Assembly: GCA_022705425.1 (NCBI GenBank)
Contig: JAKJEM010000032.1
Location: 1-35,681, forward strand
Length of the DNA stretch: 35,681 nt
Direction: 5' to 3'
Source: Planctomycetota bacterium
GTDB lineage: Bacteria > Planctomycetota > Brocadiia > CAIUPP01
The notes under the pieces are model-generated. The model was not told the origin of the DNA. It ran no database searches and worked only from the letters and a program-made list of their open reading frames with translations. Below, piece by piece: positions 22,601 to 30,095 of the stretch. A program made the position numbers and the translations under genes. The stretch's first letter is position 1, and each line of letters opens with the position of its first letter.

Positions 22601-23351
22601 GGTCAGGGGTCTGAACCGGCGCTTCGGCGGACTTCACGCCGTGCGCGACCTGGAGTTCGACGTGGAGGAGGGGCGCATCCAGGCGCTGATCGGGCCGAAT
22701 GGCGCCGGGAAGAGCACGGTGTTCAACATGATCGCCGGCGCCTTGTCGCCGGACGGGGGGGACATCCTCTACCGGGGCGCCCGGATCACAGGCCGCGCGG
22801 CGCACGCCGTGGCGGCGATGGGTATCGCGCGCACCTTTCAGACCACGCGGCTCTTTCCGCAGATGACGGTGCTGGAAAACGTGCAGGTGGGCCGGCACAT
22901 ACGATCGAGCGCCGGTTTCCTGGCGGGCCTGTTTCATCCGCCCTGGTCCTGGCGAGAGGAACGGGAGATCCGCCGCTCGGCGATGGAGACCCTGGAGAAG
23001 CTGGGGTTGGCCGCTCTGGCAGGGACGACAGCGGGAACGCTCTCCTTCGGCCAGCAACGCCTGGCGGAGTTCGCGCGAGCGCTGGCGATGGAGCCGAATC
23101 TGCTGCTGCTTGACGAGCCGGCGGCGGGGCTGAACATGCACGAGACGGCTGCCTTGGCAACGCTCCTGACGCGCATCCGTGAGTGGGGGATCACGATCCT
23201 GATTGTGGAGCACGACATGTCGCTGGTGATGGACATCTCCGACCACATTGTGGTGCTGAACCAGGGGGCGAAGTTGCGGGAGGGCAGGCCTGCCGAGATT
23301 CAGAGGGACCCCGAGGTGATTCGGATCTACCTGGGGGACGACCATGCTTAG
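22584..23351 (+). CDS. livG: LIV-type ABC ATPase, LivG subunit
   Basis: 255 residues. Walker A GPNGAGKST, the LivG-typical RTFQTTRLFPQMTVLENV, signature LSFGQQRLAEFARAL, Walker B LLLLDEPAAGLN and the H-loop in IVEHDMSLVM are intact. The protein energises the LivHM pore from the cytoplasmic side together with LivF. It overlaps livF by eight bases. The signature LSFGQ in place of LSGGQ is usual in this subfamily. Confidence 0.94.
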   Translation: MPPLLEVRGLNRRFGGLHAVRDLEFDVEEGRIQALIGPNGAGKSTVFNMIAGALSPDGGDILYRGARITGRAAHAVAAMGIARTFQTTRLFPQMTVLENVQVGRHIRSSAGFLAGLFHPPWSWREEREIRRSAMETLEKLGLAALAGTTAGTLSFGQQRLAEFARALAMEPNLLLLDEPAAGLNMHETAALATLLTRIREWGITILIVEHDMSLVMDISDHIVVLNQGAKLREGRPAEIQRDPEVIRIYLGDDHA

Positions 23352-24078
23352 AATCCTGAATCTGGAGACGGGTTACGGGCGGCTGCGCGTGTTGAAGGGG
23401 GTGTCGCTGCACGTGTCGTCGGGGGAGATCGTGACGCTGATCGGCGCGAACGGCGCGGGGAAGAGCACGCTGCTTTCCTGCGTGGCGGGGGTGGTGCGCC
23501 CCTGGGCAGGGGAGGTGGTCCTCAACGGACGCCCGATTACGGGCCTGCCGCCGGAGCAGGTGGTGGCGTCGGGATGCTCGCTGTCGCCCGAGGGGCGACA
23601 GGTTTTCGGGCCGATGACCGTGCGCGAGAATCTGCTCATGGGCGGCTATGTCCGCCGGGGCGAGCGCGGACGCGAGGAAACGGAGGCCGCGTTGGAGGAG
23701 GTGTACGGGCTGTTCGAGGTGCTCCGCCAGCGGCGCGATCAGTTGGCCGGGACGCTCTCCGGAGGCGAGCAGCAGATGCTGGCGATCGGGCGGGCGCTGA
23801 TGGCGCGTCCGCGGCTCGTGATGATGGACGAGCCCTCGCTCGGCATTGCGCCACGCGTGGTGCAGATGATCTATGAAACGCTGCCGGAGTTGAAGCGGCG
23901 CGGCATGACGCTGCTGCTGGTGGAGCAGAACGCGCGGGCCGCGCTGCGCGTGGCTGACCGGGGATACGTCCTGGAGACGGGCCAGATCGTCTGCGAAGGG
24001 GACTCGGAGGAGTTGCTGGGGAACCGCGAGGTGCAGCGCGCGTACCTGGGCAAGGACTATCGGCGGATTGACGAATGA
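23344..24078 (+). CDS. livF: LIV-type ABC ATPase, LivF subunit
   Basis: 244 residues. Walker A GANGAGKST, the LivF signature block SPEGRQVFGPMTVRENLLMG, LSGGEQQMLAIGRALM, Walker B LVMMDEPSLGI and LLVEQNARAAL are all intact. It pairs with LivG as the heterodimeric motor. Its TGA lies within the Shine-Dalgarno of the following ligase gene (TGAGGAG), so the ligase is translated from the same message. Confidence 0.94.
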   Translation: MLRILNLETGYGRLRVLKGVSLHVSSGEIVTLIGANGAGKSTLLSCVAGVVRPWAGEVVLNGRPITGLPPEQVVASGCSLSPEGRQVFGPMTVRENLLMGGYVRRGERGREETEAALEEVYGLFEVLRQRRDQLAGTLSGGEQQMLAIGRALMARPRLVMMDEPSLGIAPRVVQMIYETLPELKRRGMTLLLVEQNARAALRVADRGYVLETGQIVCEGDSEELLGNREVQRAYLGKDYRRIDE

Positions 24079-24088
24079 GGAGCGGGCC

Positions 24089-25387
24089 ATGCTGTATAAC
24101 CCAAAGTACGAGCGTCTGACGCGCGGGGAACTGGCGCAGGTGCAGATCGAACGCCTCCAGTCCACACTGAACCGCGCCTACCGGAATGTGGCCTTCTACC
24201 GCCACCTGTTCGACGCGAACGGCGTGGACCTCGAGGGCGTGAAGAGCGTCGAGGCGCTGGGGCGGCTGCCGCTGACGACGCGCGAGGACCTGGCGCAGAG
24301 CTACCCCTACGACATGTTCGCGGTGCCGCTGCGCGACATCGCGCGCATTCACTCCATCGCCGGGGCGTCGAGCGCTCCCGTGGCTGTGGGCTACACGCGG
24401 AACGACCTGAAGCACTGCACGGAGTGCACGGCGCGCGCCCTGACGGCGGCGGGGGTACACGCGGGGGACGTGGTGCAGATCGCCTTCCCCTACAACCTCT
24501 TCCTGGGCGGCTACGGCTTTCATCAGGGGGCGGAGCAGGTTGGCGCGTCGGTCATTCCTTCGCTGGCTACGGCGTCCGTCGAACGCCAGATCGTGCTGAT
24601 GCGCGACTTCAAGACGACGATCCTGATCTGCACGCCAGGATACGCCCTGCAACTGGCGCACGCGCTGGAGGAGCTTCAGGTCCATCGCGAGCGCCTGCAC
24701 CTGCGGGTGGGCATATTCGGCGGTGAACCCTGGCCGGAGGGCGTGCGGCAGGAACTGGAGCAGCGCCTGGGGGTCGTGTGCCTGGACGCCTACGGGCTGT
24801 CGGACGTCATGGGGCCGGGCGCGGCGGCGGAGTGCGGCGAGCGACAGGGACTTCATGTCAATGAGGACCATTTCATTGTGGAGGCCGTTCACCCGGAGAC
24901 GCTCTGTCCCGTGAAGCGCGGGGAGGCGGGGGAACTCGTCTTCACGACGATTGCGCGCGAGGGGTTCCCCGTGATTCGCTATCGTTCGGGGGACATCGGC
25001 GCGCTCGATGAGGCCCCGTGCGCCTGCGGACGGAGCTTCGCGCGGATTCGGAAGTCGGCGCGCCGGGCGGATGACCGCTTCTTCTTCCAGGGGGTGGGAA
25101 TCTTCCCGGCACAGATCGGGCGCATTATAGACGACGTGATGGGATGGAAGCCGCGCCGGCAGATACTTCTGGACCGGCACGAGGGGACGGACGCGATGGA
25201 GGTTCGCCTGGAGGTGACGGAGGGGATTGCGTCGTTGGATGAGATCCGAAACCTGGAGCATCTGCGCGAGCGGGTGGAGAAGCGCATCGAGACGGTGCTG
25301 GACGTGCGGGTGAAGGCGTGTTTCGTCGAGCCGGCGTCACTGGCGGATGCTGAGGCGAACCCGGTCGTTGACCGCCGCCCGACGTAG
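24089..25387 (+). CDS. PaaK-like aryl-CoA ligase with degenerate P-loop
   Basis: 432 residues, the length of phenylacetate-CoA ligases. Family blocks are the N-terminal YRNVAFYRHLFDANGV, YGFHQGAEQVGASVIP, FGGEPWPEGVRQELE, YGLSDVMGPG, EDHFIVEAVHPET and FPVIRYRSGDI. PaaK-family enzymes activate phenylacetate, indoleacetate or similar acids as adenylates and then CoA thioesters. The adenylate P-loop, usually SSGTTGKP, reads AGASSAP here, with Ala96 where the Lys lies, although the flanking IH and VGYT are kept. ATG 24089 with GAGGAG seven bases upstream, 10 bp after livF; an in-frame TTG 21 bases upstream is less likely. Linkage to the transporter suggests activation of the imported acid. Activity is uncertain given the motif. 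Confidence 0.87.
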   Translation: MLYNPKYERLTRGELAQVQIERLQSTLNRAYRNVAFYRHLFDANGVDLEGVKSVEALGRLPLTTREDLAQSYPYDMFAVPLRDIARIHSIAGASSAPVAVGYTRNDLKHCTECTARALTAAGVHAGDVVQIAFPYNLFLGGYGFHQGAEQVGASVIPSLATASVERQIVLMRDFKTTILICTPGYALQLAHALEELQVHRERLHLRVGIFGGEPWPEGVRQELEQRLGVVCLDAYGLSDVMGPGAAAECGERQGLHVNEDHFIVEAVHPETLCPVKRGEAGELVFTTIAREGFPVIRYRSGDIGALDEAPCACGRSFARIRKSARRADDRFFFQGVGIFPAQIGRIIDDVMGWKPRRQILLDRHEGTDAMEVRLEVTEGIASLDEIRNLEHLRERVEKRIETVLDVRVKACFVEPASLADAEANPVVDRRPT

Positions 25388-25392
25388 AGCGT

Positions 25393-25929
25393 TCAGCGCG
25401 CGATCATGCCGGGGCCGACGATGAGGCCGGTGACGACAATCAGCACCCTCAAGGCGATGCCGGCAAAGATGCCCGCCAGGACGTCGTCCAGGATGACCCC
25501 CCAGTGACCGGGGATATCCTCGATCTTGCGGATGGGGAAGACCTTGGAGACGTCGAAGGCGCGGAAGAGGAAGAAAGCGACGGCGACGTAGCCGGCGGCG
25601 GTGAGGGGCGGCAGGGGTTCCACGGTCTGTGCGCCGGGGAGAAGGCACAGCGAGGGGATGAAGAGGAAGGTGATCCACTGGCCGACGACTTCATCGAGGA
25701 CGTAGGCGCGCGGATCGGCCGCCCCGAAGTCCTCCGCCGCGCGGGCATAGCACAACGCGGCGGCAATCCAGACGATCACCGTCAGCCCGATAACAAGGGG
25801 GCCGGCCAGGTCCGGAACGGCGCGCCAGAGGATGTAGAAGATGACGGCGCTTAGAAGAGAGGCGTAGGTGCCTGGGGCGCCGCGCAGCAGGCCCACGCCG
25901 CCGAAACTGGCAATCCATTTCCACATCAT
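25393..25929 (-). CDS. pgpA: Phosphatidylglycerophosphatase A
   Basis: 178 residues. PgpA motifs are SFGGVGLLRGAPGTYASL, the metal-site DEVVGQW, the FRAFDVSKVFPIRKIE block and WGVILDDVLAGIFAG. The membrane enzyme removes the phosphate of phosphatidylglycerophosphate to give phosphatidylglycerol; about four hydrophobic segments are visible. Two adjacent ATGs (25929 and 25926) exist; the first has GGAG about nine bases upstream and is used. It lies 14 bp after the AarF/UbiB-like gene and is the last gene of this operon, ending five bases from the convergent ligase gene. Confidence 0.92.
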   Translation of the reverse strand: MMWKWIASFGGVGLLRGAPGTYASLLSAVIFYILWRAVPDLAGPLVIGLTVIVWIAAALCYARAAEDFGAADPRAYVLDEVVGQWITFLFIPSLCLLPGAQTVEPLPPLTAAGYVAVAFFLFRAFDVSKVFPIRKIEDIPGHWGVILDDVLAGIFAGIALRVLIVVTGLIVGPGMIAR

Positions 25930-25943
25930 GGGGACGGACTCCG

Positions 25944-27656
25944 TCAGAGCCGGCCGCTGCGCCAGATGGCGACGGCCAGGAGCATTCCAAGAACCCCGGC
26001 GAAGAGAAAACCGCACAAGCCCAGGGCGGAGATCTCCGGAAGGTGCGCGGCAAAGAAGCGTCCCAGTGCGCCGGGGAGCACCGTTTCGACCAGGGGCGGC
26101 ACCTTGGCGTGCAGGAGAACGCTCGATCCGATCACGATGGCGGCGACAAGAATGCTGAAGGCCAGACGGTTGGTGGCTCGGTCCAGCTCCCGCAGCACGC
26201 CCTCAAACTCGCGCAGATGCAGGGTGACCTGCAGGGAACCGTTGAGGAGCTTGCGCGTGAGGGAGCGCATGTCGCGCGGGAAGCGGCGCAGCATCTGACC
26301 GACGTACCAGCCCTGGCTGGCGATGTCGCGCCCGACGGCCGTGGGGGAAAACTTCGCGGCCACGAGGGAAAGGGCGTATGGTTTCGATATTTCGGCCAGG
26401 TCGAAGTCCGGATCGAGTTCCTTGGCCATCATCACCATTGTGACGAATGACTTCCCGAGGAGAACGAAATCGCGCGGCAGCAGGACGCCGTGGACACGGG
26501 CCACGCGCATGGCATCGGAGAAAGCCGCGCGCAGGTCCAGACAGCGGATAGGGATTCCATAGTACTTGTCGAGAGCCTCCTGAAGGTCGGACTTCAGGCG
26601 CTCGACGTCGGTATCCTCCGAGAGCGCGCCGATCTCGAGGTAGATGTCGGTGATGATGTCCAGGTCGCGGTTGGTAAGGGCGATGAAGCTGCTGGCAAGT
26701 TGCGCGCGCAGGTCGGAGGTCAGGCGTCCGGCCATGCCGAAATCCACCAGGGCGATCCGGTGGTCGCGGGTGATCAGCAGATTGCCGGAGTGCGGGTCGG
26801 CGTGGAAGATGCCGCTCTTGAAGTACTGGTGAAGGAAGACCTCGGCCAGGTCGCGGGCCAGGCGGCGTCGGTCGAGACCCATCCGGGCCAGTTCCTCGCG
26901 CCCGTTGAAGCTGACGCCGTCAATCCGTTCAAGGACAAGAACGTTGGAGGTAGTGAAGGCCCAGTGAACCTTGGGGATCATGACGCGCGGGTCGTCGGCC
27001 AGAGCCTCGCCGATCTTGGTGGTGAAGGATGCCTCGGAGACAAAGTCAATCTCCCGCATGAGGGAGCGCCGAAACTCGCCGACGATCATCGGGATGCGCA
27101 ACGGGCGCAGTTCGTCAAACCGGTCGGCGAGGGGGGCGAGAAGTTCCAGGCGGTCGAGGTCGGCCAGGACCTTCTCCTCGATGTCGGGGCGGCGGACCTT
27201 GACGACGACGGGTTCGCCGGACTTGAGCCGGGCATGGTGCACCTGGCCGATGGATCCCGCGGCGACGGGCGTGTCGGCGAACTCGGCGAAGAGATCGCCG
27301 ATCGGGCGCTTGAGATCGCTCTCGATGATGCGCCGGGCTTCGGCGGAGTCGAAGGGCGGGACGTGTTCGGTCAGGTTGCGCAGTTCCTCGCGCCAGGAAT
27401 CGGGCAGGAGGTCCGCACGCGTCGAGAGCATCTGCCCGAACTTGATGAAGGTGGGGCCGAGTTCCTGGCAGACCATGCGGAAGCGGCGCGGGGCGCTGAC
27501 GAGTTCAAGCGCGTCGGGGCGGGCGAGGCGTCCGGGCAGGCCGGCGTGCGAGCGGAAACGGGTCACATAGTAGCCGAAGCCGTGACGGATCAGGACCCCA
27601 CCGATGGGGGCCAGCCGGTATCCGGAGCGCGCAAGGTTGTACAGGGGGAAACCCAT
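25944..27656 (-). CDS. ABC1/AarF/UbiB-family atypical kinase
   Basis: 570 residues. Diagnostic features are the KxGQ motif (KFGQ, 72-75), the Ala-rich loop in the form AAGS (132-135), Lys153 in VVKV, Glu202/207, HADPHSGN (Asp287, Asn292) and DFG (305-307). Two hydrophobic segments at about 510-530 and 545-565 form a C-terminal membrane anchor. UbiB/COQ8 proteins are ATPases that aid ubiquinone synthesis or lipid handling. No Ubi or Men genes are adjacent, and position before pgpA would suit a role in membrane lipids. No clear Shine-Dalgarno precedes ATG 27656, which starts 12 bp after mdh, so coupling to mdh translation is likely. Confidence 0.93.
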   Translation of the reverse strand: MGFPLYNLARSGYRLAPIGGVLIRHGFGYYVTRFRSHAGLPGRLARPDALELVSAPRRFRMVCQELGPTFIKFGQMLSTRADLLPDSWREELRNLTEHVPPFDSAEARRIIESDLKRPIGDLFAEFADTPVAAGSIGQVHHARLKSGEPVVVKVRRPDIEEKVLADLDRLELLAPLADRFDELRPLRIPMIVGEFRRSLMREIDFVSEASFTTKIGEALADDPRVMIPKVHWAFTTSNVLVLERIDGVSFNGREELARMGLDRRRLARDLAEVFLHQYFKSGIFHADPHSGNLLITRDHRIALVDFGMAGRLTSDLRAQLASSFIALTNRDLDIITDIYLEIGALSEDTDVERLKSDLQEALDKYYGIPIRCLDLRAAFSDAMRVARVHGVLLPRDFVLLGKSFVTMVMMAKELDPDFDLAEISKPYALSLVAAKFSPTAVGRDIASQGWYVGQMLRRFPRDMRSLTRKLLNGSLQVTLHLREFEGVLRELDRATNRLAFSILVAAIVIGSSVLLHAKVPPLVETVLPGALGRFFAAHLPEISALGLCGFLFAGVLGMLLAVAIWRSGRL

Positions 27657-27668
27657 GTGAACCGGTCG

Positions 27669-28610
27669 CTACAGTCCGATGAGGCGGGCCAGAAGTTCGC
27701 AGTTCGAGCGCACGCTTTCCGCGGAGCGGTGAAGGGCCTGAGACTCCTCGGGCAGGAGCTTGAAGGAAAGCACGCCTTCGACGCCCCCGGCGCCGAGACG
27801 GGTCGGGACGCCGACGAAGACGTCGCGCAGGCCGAACTCGCCTTCGAGAAGCACACAGGCGGGAAGGACGCGCTTCTCATCGCGCAGGACGGCGGCGACC
27901 ATGGCGACGGCCGAGGCCGAAGGCGCGTAGAAGGCGCTGCCGGTCTTGAGCAAGGCCACGATCTCCGCCCCCCCGTCGCGCGTGCGCTGGACGATCCGGG
28001 CGAGCCGGTCGTTCGGAATGAGTTCGGTTACGGGGACGCCGGCCACGGTGGTGAAGCGCGGCAGGGGGACCATCGTATCGCCGTGGCCGCCGAGGACCAT
28101 GGCGCGGATATCCTTGACGGACAGGCCGAGTTCCATGGCGATGAAGGCAGACATGCGAGCGGAATCCAGCACACCGGCCATGCCGATCACGCGGCTCTTG
28201 GGGAAGCCGGTCTTGCGCCACGTCAACCACGTCATTACGTCAAGGGGGTTGCTGACGACGATGACGACGGCTTCCGGGGCGTGCTGCCGGACGGCCTCGG
28301 CAATCCCGCCGACAATGGCGGCGTTCTTCTGGAGCAGGTCCTCGCGGGACATGCCGGGCTTGCGGGGAAGGCCGGCGGTAATGACGACCACGCGGCTGCC
28401 GCGCATGGCGGCAAGATCGTTGGCGCCTTCATAGGCGGCGTCGGCGCCGAGGACGGGGGCCGTCTCAGCCAGGTCCAGAGCCTTGCCCTGGGGCATACCC
28501 TCGACGATGTCAATCAGCGCGACGTCGGCCAACTCGGCCTCGCCGATGCGCTGCGCGGTTGTTGCGCCGACATTACCGGCGCCGACAACGGTTACTTTTT
28601 CGCGGGCCAT
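27669..28610 (-). CDS. mdh: Malate dehydrogenase (LDH-like type)
   Basis: 313 residues. The Rossmann start is VTVVGAGNVGATTAQ, the NAD-selecting acidic residue is in LIDI, and the active-site loop is LPRKPGMSREDLL, whose Arg favours malate/oxaloacetate over lactate/pyruvate. VSNPLDVMTW, the substrate Arg in GVLDSAR and the catalytic His in GGHGDTMVPL complete the site. It acts in the TCA cycle. ATG 28610 has GGAG upstream. It is the second gene of an nfu-mdh-aarF-pgpA operon. Confidence 0.95.
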   Translation of the reverse strand: MAREKVTVVGAGNVGATTAQRIGEAELADVALIDIVEGMPQGKALDLAETAPVLGADAAYEGANDLAAMRGSRVVVITAGLPRKPGMSREDLLQKNAAIVGGIAEAVRQHAPEAVVIVVSNPLDVMTWLTWRKTGFPKSRVIGMAGVLDSARMSAFIAMELGLSVKDIRAMVLGGHGDTMVPLPRFTTVAGVPVTELIPNDRLARIVQRTRDGGAEIVALLKTGSAFYAPSASAVAMVAAVLRDEKRVLPACVLLEGEFGLRDVFVGVPTRLGAGGVEGVLSFKLLPEESQALHRSAESVRSNCELLARLIGL

Positions 28611-28658
28611 GTGAACTCCGTAGGAAAGGGCAGTGGCGTCGGAGGCTGTGCCGAAGAA

Positions 28659-28889
28659 TCAGGCTGGAATGACGCCCTTGACCTCGGGCAGAGCCTGCTT
28701 GAGGATGCGTTCGACGCCCATCTGCAGGGTCATGCGCGCACCGGGGCAGCCGCTGCACGCGCCCTTGAGCCGGACCTTGACCATGCCGTCGGCCGCGACA
28801 TCCACCAGTTCAATCGCGCCGCCGTCCATCGCCAGGCGGGGGGCGATCTGTTCCTCCAGCACCTTCTGTACCTGTTCGCGCGTCAGCAT
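28659..28889 (-). CDS. Nfu-domain iron-sulfur carrier (NifU C-terminal type)
   Basis: 76 residues covering only the Nfu domain: VQKVLEEQIAPRLAMDGGAI, LVDVAADGMVKVRLKGAC and the cluster-binding CSGCPG. Such proteins bind a bridging 4Fe-4S cluster as dimers and pass it to apo-enzymes. ATG 28889 has AGGAG six bases upstream. An earlier in-frame ATG at 28937 is rejected because it falls on the -10 element of the promoter at 28936-28965. Confidence 0.92.
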   Translation of the reverse strand: MLTREQVQKVLEEQIAPRLAMDGGAIELVDVAADGMVKVRLKGACSGCPGARMTLQMGVERILKQALPEVKGVIPA

Positions 28890-28935
28890 GTTCCGCTCCT
28901 GTTCGCTGAATTGACGGAAGACCGTAACAAACCTC

Positions 28936-28965
28936 ATCTTATCAGGAAGGGCGTGAGAGGGTCAA
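28936..28965 (-). promoter_or_regulatory. Promoter of the nfu-mdh-aarF-pgpA operon
   Basis: Read on the minus strand: TTGACC, 18 bases, then TAAGAT with TGA directly before it (extended -10). The start point would be near 28929, 40 bases before the nfu ATG. It decides the short start of nfu. Confidence 0.55.
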
Positions 28966-28968
28966 AAC

Positions 28969-30069
28969 TCAAGGTCGCCATTCGGCAAGCTGCACGAGGC
29001 GTTGCAGAAGCCAGCGACGGCTGTCGCGATAGACTCCGTTCGATCCCTCTTCGAGGGCGCTCAGAATCCAGCGTCGGAGGCAACGCATCTCCCATCCCAG
29101 CCAAAGGGCCTTGGCCTCGGCGAGGAGCTCGCCGACATCGCGCGGCGCGTTGGGGGCGGGGCCGAGGGAATCGAGATAGGCGCGCGCGAGTTCGCGTCGG
29201 CGATCGGCAAGAAGAGGGGTGGCGTCTTCCGGGGCGCCGAGGAATGGAGCAAGGTCGAAGAGGCGCGGTCCCCTCTGCGTGTAGAGCATGTCTATTACGA
29301 GCCACTCGCCGGTGTCCGCTCGGACGCCGACATGGCGGGGAAAGAGGTCGCCGTGGATGAGACCGACGGGCATGGCGCGCAGGCGCCGGACCAGGGCGCG
29401 CAACTGTGCGGCAAGATGGGCGGCGGAATGCGGCCCGCGGGTGAGCAGCCGGCGCACGTCCGTCCCCAGCCCTCCCCGCCGCCCGTGGGCAACCAAGGTC
29501 CGCAGGGCGGGTACCGCATCTTCGAGTATGCCGGGCAGGTCCGCCAGGGGAAGTTGCGCCAGATAGCGTGTGGGTGGCTGAAGGGCATTGAAGCGGGCGA
29601 TGAGGCGGACGAAGGCTTCATAGCGGCTATCTTCGGGCGGCAGAGACTCGTCGGTGAAGCCCATGTGGAGGTGTTCGAGGAAGAGAACTTCGTGGCCGTC
29701 GGCGTTGCTCATCCATCCATAAAGAACGGGGACGGGCGCCCCGGCGGGCGTGAGGGCGAGGTAGTGCCAGGCCTCGTGGTAGCGCGGGTCGTTCAGCTGC
29801 TTGACGAAGAGGCGGTATCGGGGAGGGATTGTGGCCGCGCTCTCAAGAGGGGCGACCTCAAAACAGTCGCTCTGGTCGCCGGCGCGGTCGGGGTTGAGGG
29901 ACGCAGGGTGATAGCGGTCGGGTGTCTGCCCCTGCATCTGCTCCGCCCGACGGAGAATGCGGTCCACGTGGCGGCGTTGCAGGCGGGTTCGGGTGTGAAG
30001 CCAGTCGAGTAGTCCCTCGCGGGAGAGGGCGGGGATGGCGGTATTGGGGACGGCCGTTCGGGCGCTCAT
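28969..30069 (-). CDS. Aminoglycoside-phosphotransferase-fold protein, substrate unknown
   Basis: 366 residues. APH-fold signs are YRLFVKQLND with a likely ATP-binding Lys90, LIHGDLFPRH (239-246) as catalytic loop and VIDMLY (Asp260) as the metal-binding segment, followed by RGPRLFDLAPFL. In canonical members the loop is HGDxxxxN; here the metal-ligand Asn is His246. The rest is largely helical with many Arg and Leu. ATG 30069 has AAGG eight bases upstream; a GTG at 30099 would overlap the preceding stop and has no Shine-Dalgarno. It follows the MBL/kinase-like gene within the same operon, so a role in the same signalling or metabolic pathway is likely. Drug resistance is not suggested. Confidence 0.8.
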   Translation of the reverse strand: MSARTAVPNTAIPALSREGLLDWLHTRTRLQRRHVDRILRRAEQMQGQTPDRYHPASLNPDRAGDQSDCFEVAPLESAATIPPRYRLFVKQLNDPRYHEAWHYLALTPAGAPVPVLYGWMSNADGHEVLFLEHLHMGFTDESLPPEDSRYEAFVRLIARFNALQPPTRYLAQLPLADLPGILEDAVPALRTLVAHGRRGGLGTDVRRLLTRGPHSAAHLAAQLRALVRRLRAMPVGLIHGDLFPRHVGVRADTGEWLVIDMLYTQRGPRLFDLAPFLGAPEDATPLLADRRRELARAYLDSLGPAPNAPRDVGELLAEAKALWLGWEMRCLRRWILSALEEGSNGVYRDSRRWLLQRLVQLAEWRP

Positions 30070-30095
30070 GAGGTCAGCCTTGTGCGAAGGGCATG

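Noticed and set aside
28890-28937. Upstream start for the Nfu protein
   Set aside because: The ATG at 28937 coincides with the -10 element of a good promoter and would not be in the transcript; the ATG at 28889 has a Shine-Dalgarno and begins the conserved domain.
26490-29360. 956-codon plus-strand open frame
   Set aside because: It is antisense to aarF, mdh, nfu and part of the APH-fold gene, all with clear motifs; its translation is Gly/Asp/Ala/Val-rich with no recognisable domain.
28969-30069. Aminoglycoside resistance gene
   Set aside because: Only the general fold motifs match; the metal-binding Asn is replaced, the N-terminus is unlike resistance enzymes, and the gene is embedded in a signalling operon.
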